A DNA stretch of 11,889 nt. Origin: Echinococcus granulosus (lineage: Eukaryota > Platyhelminthes > Cestoda > Cyclophyllidea > Taeniidae). The stretch is from NCBI RefSeq assembly GCF_000524195.1, contig NW_020170413.1, forward strand, positions 590,413 through 602,301. Reading direction: 5' to 3'. The position numbers and the translations under genes are program-made. This document shows positions 1-9,200 of this stretch, piece by piece (within the stretch, counting starts at the first letter, position 1; the number at the start of each line of letters is the position of its first letter). A model generated the notes under the pieces. That model was given only the letters and a program-made list of their open reading frames with translations, was not told where the DNA came from and made no database searches.

Positions 1-87
1 TGGTTTTCATTCCATTCACTAATTCATTCAAAGTTGGATACTTGGACCTAACTTTTTATAATTAGTACTTCTCTTTTGTTCCGCCAG
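1..87 (+). other. ASPM: 3' end of an upstream ASPM intron
   Basis: AT-rich sequence ending in a pyrimidine-rich tract (ttctcttttgttccgccag) with the acceptor AG at 86-87. The following exon opens with one base that completes a split codon, so the previous exon, outside the window, must end with two bases of a codon. Confidence 0.8.
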
Positions 88-266
88 TAAATTGGCTGAT
101 CTGCTGTTGCCAGATGCACGGACCATTTTCCCTGCCCATAATGGTAGTCTCATGAATCTGGTGCGCTTTCCGGCCATCAGCCGGTTACAGAAGATCCACA
201 ATGTGCAACTAGCTCTCTCCGCATTTGAGACTGTTGCTGGAAGACGTGGTCTATGCACTGCTGCTG
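88..266 (+). CDS. ASPM: ASPM exon: end of the first CH domain
   Basis: Residues 1-59 run from KLADLLLPDARTIFP to GRRGLCTAA, after one base that completes a codon from the previous exon. The first residues correspond to the 'RLV..MELL' helix of ASPM CH domain 1. VRFPAISRLQKIHNVQLAL is one of the most conserved stretches of the family and contributes to the actin-binding-type CH fold. The donor is ctg|gtgagt and the exon leaves one base (g) for the next codon. The GTG-like initiation codons nearby are irrelevant, since this is an internal exon. Confidence 0.93.
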
Positions 267-3200
267 GTGAGTCTCCTCTCTCGCTAACTTCTCTTGCTTC
301 CTTATTATCCCCTCCAGTCATTCACACTTTCACTTTAGTATTACTTCAGTCATTAGTTTCTTCAATTTCATTCTAGGTCCATTTATTTCCCCATCCTTTC
401 TCCTTCTGAATCATCACGTTTCCATTTATTTGTCACTTCTTTTGTATTTATGTGTTTCGGGCCAGGTACTTTGTCTTGCTGTTCTTCCATCCATTCTTTG
501 TTCATTTCGTTGATCTCTCTGAAATCAATTCATCCATTCACTTGTCTAGAATTTACATTATCACCATGTCATTGTGGCTGTCTATATTTGTTGTGATTAT
601 ATCTTGTTTATTTATTTACTTCGATCTGATTAGGGCGAACATCCTTTCTATATTCATCTTCCTATTGTTTCCTAAAATATCTATTCTGCGCATTCGTCTG
701 TTTGCATAACTGCATTGTTATTCTGAGGTCGTCCAGCAGTAAGTCATGCTTACATGCATGCACTTTCATCTTTCGTCTCTTCCCTTTTGTTTGACTCTGT
801 AGGTAATTCAACTACAGCATTACCTGTATGAAGTCCAGGGATGGGATCTGTTCGATCGAGGAAGAATTCACTGTTTAACACTTTGCCGATCCCAGAATTC
901 AACCCGATTTTGCCTGAATTTTATCGTAAATCATATGGCAATCAGTCACTCTGCCCATATATCTACCTTCGATTCATATTATTTGTTCAATTTCCAATCT
1001 ACCCCCTATTTGTCTGTTCTTGCTTTATATCGTGCCCCCTTATTCATTCTTGTTTTAACCATTAACTTATCGTAAATCTATCCGCCCAGCCATTTACCTA
1101 ATCCACTTTAATTTAACTTTTAATTCAACCTAGATTTTTCTCCCCCTTCTGGTTCACCAATTTGCTCATCCAATCATCTTGTAATTCTCTGCTCTCTCCT
1201 CTTTCCTCTCTCACCAGGCAAACCAATCACCGAACGCGACATCGTAAACGGTCACAGGGCGAAAACTCTCTCCCTCCTCTGGTTCATTCTTTTGCGCTTC
1301 CAGGTCACGGCTCTCCTTGATCCGCCCGCTCTTCGCTCCGAAATTTCCCGCCTCACCGCTACCAACGTCTCTTTGCGCCGCGATGTTGAAGCTCTGCTTA
1401 TGGCCAATCCGTCGTTGTCCGCTTGTGGTGATGAAGGGAACAACCCGTTGGTAGAAATGGAGTGCAACCAGCGAATCCTGTTTGTGTGGGCTAGGGCGGT
1501 GTGTTTCAGTGGTGGATATGATGAGGATGTTAAGGTGCGGCGCATTTCGGGTCGAGTTTGTGGTTCCGTATCGTTATTCAGACAGGCTTAGAGATAATCG
1601 GCTTCTAGTGCCATCCTTCTCCTTCTCCTTCATGTCAAATTTACCCGTCTGTTTAACCAAAGAAGGATTATACTTAATAATGCTTCATAAAAATTGGTTT
1701 AACTGAAATGACTTGATGATTCATTACTGTGTGAAATGAATGCAACCACAGCAAATGTCCAATACAACAACACCATCTGGTTTGCACCTAGCTACTTCAT
1801 TTCCTTTTAGCGCATTTCATCTTACAACTTGTGTAGGTTGAAAATCTAGATCAATCTTTCTCGGACGGTCGCGTCTTTTGCTACATCTTGCACTTCTACC
1901 TTCCCACCCTCTTGCCACGTGGTCTGGTTCGAGGTGCCACTACGCAGACGGCACACCTTCATCCTGACATTCCTCATCCCCTGCTGTTGCGCAACAATGT
2001 GGCGAATCTGCGACTCTTCCAACAGCGAGTGAGTGAACCAACTCAGTCCCATCTAATTTTGGCTCTGTTGCTACCGTTATTTGTTGAGAGGTTTTCTATA
2101 TTGCCTATAGTTATTAATCGTGGCGGACGGAATCGTGCTGTTTATTCGGATAAGTTAGCTAAGGGTGAATGCATTGTGTAAGTGGATGAACCGGTGAATT
2201 GTTGAACCCTTGGTAAACCATTGGACTTGATGGATCTTTTAAAGTGTTTAGGAGGAGTGTGGATCTTTGAGTCAGACATTTGAATTATCCGCAAATACTT
2301 TACTTCAGTTTTGACAATCTCGTATCGTCAAAGGGAAGACGCTTGAGTTCATAAGTTGATAAGTGAACTAATACCAGTTAAATGATCTCTGCGAACCCAC
2401 AGCTCTGGCACCTGGGTGACGTGCCCATGCTTCTGAACGTCGGTCCAAACCTTCCCACCACTGCAAATACCATCACGCCGAACTTTACCACCGCCGACGT
2501 CAATCACCATCCTCCCAGCACTCTTCTTCCCCCAGGTATTGTGCTCACCACTCTGGCTTATCTTGCTTCGCGTCTCATCTGCGGTAAGGGTGGTGGCTCC
2601 TCTCGTTTACGTCGCATTGTTGAGAACCACGCTGCGCGCATCATCCAAACGCGTTGGAGGCAGAATCGGTGAGTTGGAAACAGAGCCGAGCGGTCGCTTT
2701 TAGCAGACTTTGCTTTTATGACTATTCAATCATCCATCCAATTAATTGCTAGGTCGTACATCCAGTTGTTCACTATTTATGTAGCTCTCGACTTTCTGTA
2801 CATTAGTTTTTATTCTTTAAATTATTTACATCTACAGGTAACGATCTCTGATTCATAAACCTCTTTTTCTCTACTTCGACAGCCGTGGATGCCATCCACG
2901 TAATCGTCGGTTCACCTGTCCAATTTATCCATTCACTCAATAATTTGTGATTCACTAACCAACCCAATCATTCGTTTGAGATCCGTTTATTTTTCTGTCT
3001 ACCCATTCTTTCGGACGTGTTCATTTGTCCATTATTATTTCATCTAGTTGTACCACTTTGTTATTTTGTAGACACAAGGGTGTCTATTCCTGTAAGCATT
3101 TCATTTTTGAAAGATTTGGGCTGAAGTGGCTGTTAAAGTCATTGTGGTTTCAACGGTTCCCTTCCTATTGTCAGGCTCTGGACATTCTCCTGATTTGTTT

Positions 3201-6200
3201 GAACTTATACCTTACTGAATGTATCCCAGTACTATCATCAATCCGATTATTAAATCATCCTCGAGGTTATTTTAGAGCATACCAGTTTAAAAGTAGCTTT
3301 GCATGTGGTAGGTATGCAGAAGAGTTTGAAGGGTAGTGGCACGGGAGAAGTGTGAGCAGAGCCCTACATCACCGTGTTGGAGGTATTCAAGTGTCTCTAT
3401 CCGTCAAAAATAGACCAAGCACAGTAATTCTGATCCCGTTCCGTTCTTTTCAGTGCAACACAAGGCTCACAATTTCGTCCGAAATCTGTCTTTTCTCATC
3501 TTCCCACAATTCACAGTCTTTGTTCCTCCCCCTCCACCAACACGTCTATGGAGATGGAAGTCGGTGAAAATGTTGCTGCTAATGCTTCCGAGAAGGATGA
3601 GGTTGTGGTATCTACCCCTGCCACCGTTTTTACGGAGATGGGAGTTATTGAAGCCGCAGTGCGTATTCAGCGTGCAGTGCGTGCGTGGCTTGAGGCGTGT
3701 CGACGATGTCGGCAAAAGCAGTGCTTCGTGGTGGAGGTCCAGGCCCAGGCCAGGGCCTTCCTTGCTCGACAGAGAGTTCTGGCGCGTCAGCAACAAGCTC
3801 TAGAGACCCAAGTTGACGCTGCGGTAGTTATTCAGAGCGTGTGGAGGGCGTATGCTGCAAGACGCAGGTTGGTGCTCATCTGTTTCGTTTGAAAATATCC
3901 TCGAACTCCTTCCATTCCTGCTAGCTCAAAAAGCGTAATATACTCCGAGAAGTTCTGCATTCATTACTTCGAATAATCTCCTCTCTGCAGCTTGGTTTCA
4001 CTACCTTTGAACTCCTCAACGTACTTTGGTATTTGTTTTGAGGTCTTACTTCCACAAGTTAAATTTGCAATCTACTTATACCTTGAGAAACTTCCTATCG
4101 CATATTTGGGTCAAATACCCCTCCTGAAACCCTTTGAAATTGTTGTTATTAGTTAAAAATGCCTGTCACTTAAAATCCATCCAGAGACATTCTCACTTCC
4201 AATGCCTCAGAATCCATCTCATGTTCCGAGAACACTTGTAGCACTCACTGGAACTTGTCTTCATCCTCGACATCGACAGTCATCTTAAGATCTCTTCATT
4301 TCTGTCCCTTTAAAACTTAGGTACTCCTGGAAGGCTGCTGTTCATTCACCCGTCCATTCAGTCAGTCAGTCATCAGCATTTTTAGTGATCTGCTTCAATA
4401 TATTCTTTCCCAGAACATTCTTGCATTTTCTTCGAAGTTTTCTCTCCACACCAATGATCAACCATCCCCAAGCCCATTCTTTCGGGTGCCCGCTTCATAT
4501 ACGCCTCTAGTGCTTCAGACCACCTATGACACCATTGGAGGGTTTAGTCATTCACTTAGAACTGTCACCATTGAACCGCCCTTCTCAACCCTCCAGTCGC
4601 CTAGCTATTATTGTTAACATCTTGCTTCCACTGACAACTTGCCAAAGTATCGGTTCAGCATTCCAGGCCATTTTTGCCCAGAATATCAATTCATCATCCG
4701 TACTTTCTAGATGCCCAGGCAGTAGCTTTAAGGTTCCTCACTTCAACTAATATAACCCATCAATTTTGCAGTCATTTCTCCAACCCTTTTAGGTGTCTAG
4801 ACGTCAGCTCCAAGGTCACTTCCACCGATTCGAACGAATCTGGTATACTCTTCAAAGACTTACAATACCATCTATCCTGGAACTCTTTCTCTCATTATTC
4901 CATATATTTGTTTCATTATATCACATCATTGATTCGTGTTCCCTTACTGAATATTTGACAGATTTATTGACCTTCGCTCAAGTGTAATTCGTCTCCAAGC
5001 CTTCTGTCGTGGCGTCCTCGCCCGACGTGCCTTCCAGACGACTCTCGCGACGCGTTCAGCCGCTGCCGTGGTCATTCAACGCTGGTGGCGATGTCGTCAA
5101 CAACGGCGTCAATTCCTTCTTCAGCGCCAAGTTGTCTGTTTAATCCAGCGCCGATGGCGAAGCACTCTTGCCTACAGGACGCGTCTGCGTCTGGCTGTTC
5201 AACTACAGGCAGCTGCCAGAGCCTACCTCGTGAGGCGAGATGTTGCGGTTAGTTCATTGTAATGCTTTTATCTCTTCTTCTTAAGATGGTCACGATATCA
5301 CATTCTCGTTTCCTGCATTGAGCCATGTATATGTACATGATTGAAATGTTCATGTTCTTGATTGCTTGACTAGTTTGTATATGCGTTTAGATATCCTAAT
5401 GACAGGGTAGTGCTTTACCATCTTGATGGAGTATTTTCATCCTTTTTTCTACGATAGCTAAACAGGTATTTTAAACACGGATGGTGCACCTCTGCCTTCA
5501 TGAGAGAATGGTTGCTTTCTACATGGTGTTATGAAGTGTTGCTGAACAATCGCAAATTAGAAACTGTACACTTTAACTGAGGCAGGGGTCTTTTACTTCG
5601 CATCGGGCGGTTTCTGCCTGTGAAGGTACCAATCTACCGGTGGCAACCTACTCCAGGGTTGTTCATCATTCCCTTCCCCTTTGTCTTCGTAGTCGTTGTA
5701 GTCCTCCTATGCCTATTCTTCTTCTACAGATGAAAATGCATGCCATATTGACCCTGCAGAGGCATATGCGCAGGTGGCGGGCGCTTTGTCGTAAACGTAC
5801 AACTGCCGCCTGCATCATCCAACGTTGGTGGTGTGCTGTAAAACAACGACGCGCCTTTCTGCGCACCCTGCATGCTGTCCGACGTATTCAGCACTGGTGG
5901 CGGGGTTGCCTTCTTGAGAGGCAAAGAGAAGTGGCTGCTGCAATTGCTATTCAACGCGCTTGGAGATGGTCACGAGTTCGACATCAAAGACGCGTTGAGG
6001 AAAGGGTAATTTTTGAAAGAGACAATTGAAAGAGTCGCTTTTTGAATGCTCTTTTAAAAATCTGGTTTTAAGCTGGATGTGTGCTAGGGAACTGTAACTT
6101 CTAAAGAGCAAATCGCTGTCGTGATGAATGCAATTAATAATGCAAAGTTTGAAGAGCAATCACCGGCATATGTTGCTGAACGATTGCGAATTAGAACCCA

Positions 6201-9200
6201 TACAATTTAACCTTTACTGGAGTCTTTTACTTCACATTAAGCGTTATTATTATATTTTGTGGAAAAAGAATACTGCAAAACCGTTGATAAATTCGCACTT
6301 GAGTGGCAGTAGCTATACACTGCGGCAAATTGTGTGCATTGTCCATTTCAGTTGAGGCGGATTCATATCATGCAGATGCACGCTACTGCGGCCACGACCA
6401 TTCAACGAGCCTGGAGACGATTCCAAGTCCGTCGTCAACGTCAACGCTTGGCCAATGCTGCTGCTGGGACAATTCAACGAGCCTGGAGGACGTACAGGCA
6501 GAAAAAGCAGTCGGTGGTGGAAGAGGAGAGAGTAAAGCTTTCCTTTTAATAACTCACTTCTCTTGTGTTCTTGGGCTTCGTTGTCCTTACTCTTCCAAAT
6601 CTACTATCATAACATAGGTAATTGAGTGTACCGAAACAATCGGTGTGGAGATAAGATTATGCGGACGATTCGCATAACCATGAGAATGTATTCCTTAGTT
6701 CTTTTCCTGATTTGATGACTTAAGTAAATGTCTGAACTATTTCATCTTTTGCTTCATTTGAGGGAGCACTTCCTAGCCGAAACGGCAGCTGCGTCTGCTG
6801 CAACCATCCGACACGCATTAAGAAGTTTTGCTAGCTAAAGACTTGGAGAGGAGAATATGACAAATATATTGTCTTTAGTTCGATGGGACATTTTCTTCGC
6901 TTTCTTATTGTCATTGCCATGTCTTTCGAGCTACTAGCATTGAGTGGAGTAGTACTGGTTCCTTTCCCCTACTTACTACTGGGATTTTCAATTGCCTACG
7001 TTTGGGCAAAATACCTTGCGTTCCAATTTGATCTGGACCACTGTTGGCTAAATTGGTTCATCATTATACTAATGATAGTATTCTAAATACAATCGCGCTC
7101 GCCTCATTTCTAAGAACATGACCAGAAACTTTAGAAAGCACTTTATTTTCAGTCCCATATGCCTACATTTTATTAATAGCAGCAGGTATTTTGGTAGTAA
7201 TATTGTCTCCTTACTGTCAGACCTCACTATAACCGTCTTCTAGTAGTGCCAACCCTCTCCAACTGGAAGTTTGGTGCATTACTACACTAGATTGTTATTA
7301 ACAGAGCTGTATTTCTTGTCAAAATTACTAACCTCCGCATGCGTGACTCGGTTTTTGCCCTACTTCTACCGCAAGGCAGCTTACGTGATTCAGCGCAACT
7401 GGCGAGCCTCAGGACTGCAGCGTTGGTTGCACCGCAGGCGGCGGGCGGCTATCGTCATTCAGTCAGCTTGGCGTGGATATCGCGTTCGTTGTAGCGGTGG
7501 GAGCACTGCTGCGACTCTGCGTCGACGTCTGAGCGAGGCGACTGAGGAGGCGCGCACTCGTCCACACAACACACTGGGCGCTCGTGCCCGCTGCGCTCTG
7601 GCCAATCTGTTGCGATACACGTCTGTGGCGAGTGTGCTGGACGCTCTCGGTCACTTGGGTATATCCCTTGAGGATGTTTTTCATTCATGTACAAGTTTAC
7701 TATCTCAAATATTGGTGGTAAACATAGAAGTAGTGACGGTTGGATTGACGGATGACTGGTTGGTTTTGATGGAACTGGACCGACGGAGAGACTGGAGACT
7801 GGGTGGGCGGTTAGGTTAACTGATAGATTATTGAAGAGATGGTTGATTGAAAAATCTAATGGCTGAAGCTGAGCGTTTGAAGAATCGCTGTATAATTAGG
7901 GTGGTCAGGGCCTAGTTGAATGGATGTTTAGAGAGGCAGATGGAGACGCTGACGGTTGAATGGACGAGTGCTTGAATCGTTGGAAATGAATGTGGTTAAT
8001 CATTCGCGGCCTAAATTTGGAGATGAATCTTTACTACTTTGAACAGGTTGTCTGGTCGAATAGGTGAATGGTTGACTAAATGACGAGGGAGACAGAAGCA
8101 AGGGAAGAATAGATAAATTGAAGACTTGTTAGCTGGATGCAGAAAATTTGTCGATTTCAATGAACCCCCAACTCCTGACGATGCATGTTGACTACTCGCA
8201 TTTCTTCGTCTAGTTCACTCCATGCAAAGTCATTCATTCAATTCCTCTTTCCCCCCTCACCGCAGAAACCTCCACTCGTTTATCACGCGAGGTTTGCCTC
8301 TGGCTTCTCACCACCCCAACTTCAACTACACCAGCCACAGTGACATCACAGTGTGGCGACTGTGGTGGATGTGATGAGAATGCAGAGTATCTTCCCCACA
8401 TCCTTCTGCGTCTTCTGCACCTTTGCAACCGTTCTGTCCCCGATGAGGAGGTCGCACTGGCAGCCGTTGCAGTTATGCTCAACCTGACAGTCGCTGTAGA
8501 CAGCTCCGACGTTGGTACATTGGAAATGTGGTGGCAGCGGCGAGTGTTGGATGAGGGAGGATCTTCACAATCAGAGTCCATTGTGGAGTTCCTCTTTGGC
8601 AGTCTGCATCGGTTGTCGCGAGCAAAACCTGGTACCTCAGTGAGTGGGTGTTTGGGGCGTAATTTGTTATCGCTTCAGGTTGTGGCAACTTCTTCTTCCC
8701 TCATTTGCTAGTCTGTGGTTTCAAATGTGAGCCTTTGGATACTTCGCTGTATGCATTGTTTAGAGGAAGCTTTTTATCGTGGTCACAGTCGGACACTTGC
8801 GCCACCAGTGACACGTGCTTCGCCCCTAATTATTTACTCAAGTCTGGTGTTGCAAGTATGCAGCACTTGATCTCACTTACTTGTGTAGTTTATAGTGTCT
8901 GGTTATTGCACCACCTCATATCGTGAACAGATGGATTGAATTTAATGTAGAGAGATGTAGAATGTCCTTGATAGTAGGATACATGCCTTTCCATGTTGAT
9001 GTATAACAATAAAGGTTGCAGGTTGACGCTTGTCAAGTTCTTCATTTCTATATTCTATTGATTGGCCCACGGGTTTGTGAGTGTGGTCGACTCGTTCATT
9101 TGTACAGAGCCTTCGCCTCTTCGCCCGTATCGCAGCCCTTCTGGCCATCCTCTGCGAGGCACTGCCGCCCGACTTTGCGTTGCCCACTGATTACGTCGGT

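Noticed and set aside
452..1065. Two open frames in the first full intron
   Set aside because: The exons on either side already join into an uninterrupted CH-domain sequence, and the frames encode T-rich hydrophobic peptides typical of intron DNA.
3025..3336. 103-codon open frame in an intron
   Set aside because: No recognisable domain, intron-like base composition, and the flanking ASPM exons join in phase without it.
3467..3796. Minus-strand open frame of 109 codons
   Set aside because: It lies opposite a convincing ASPM exon and is a shadow of its codon pattern.
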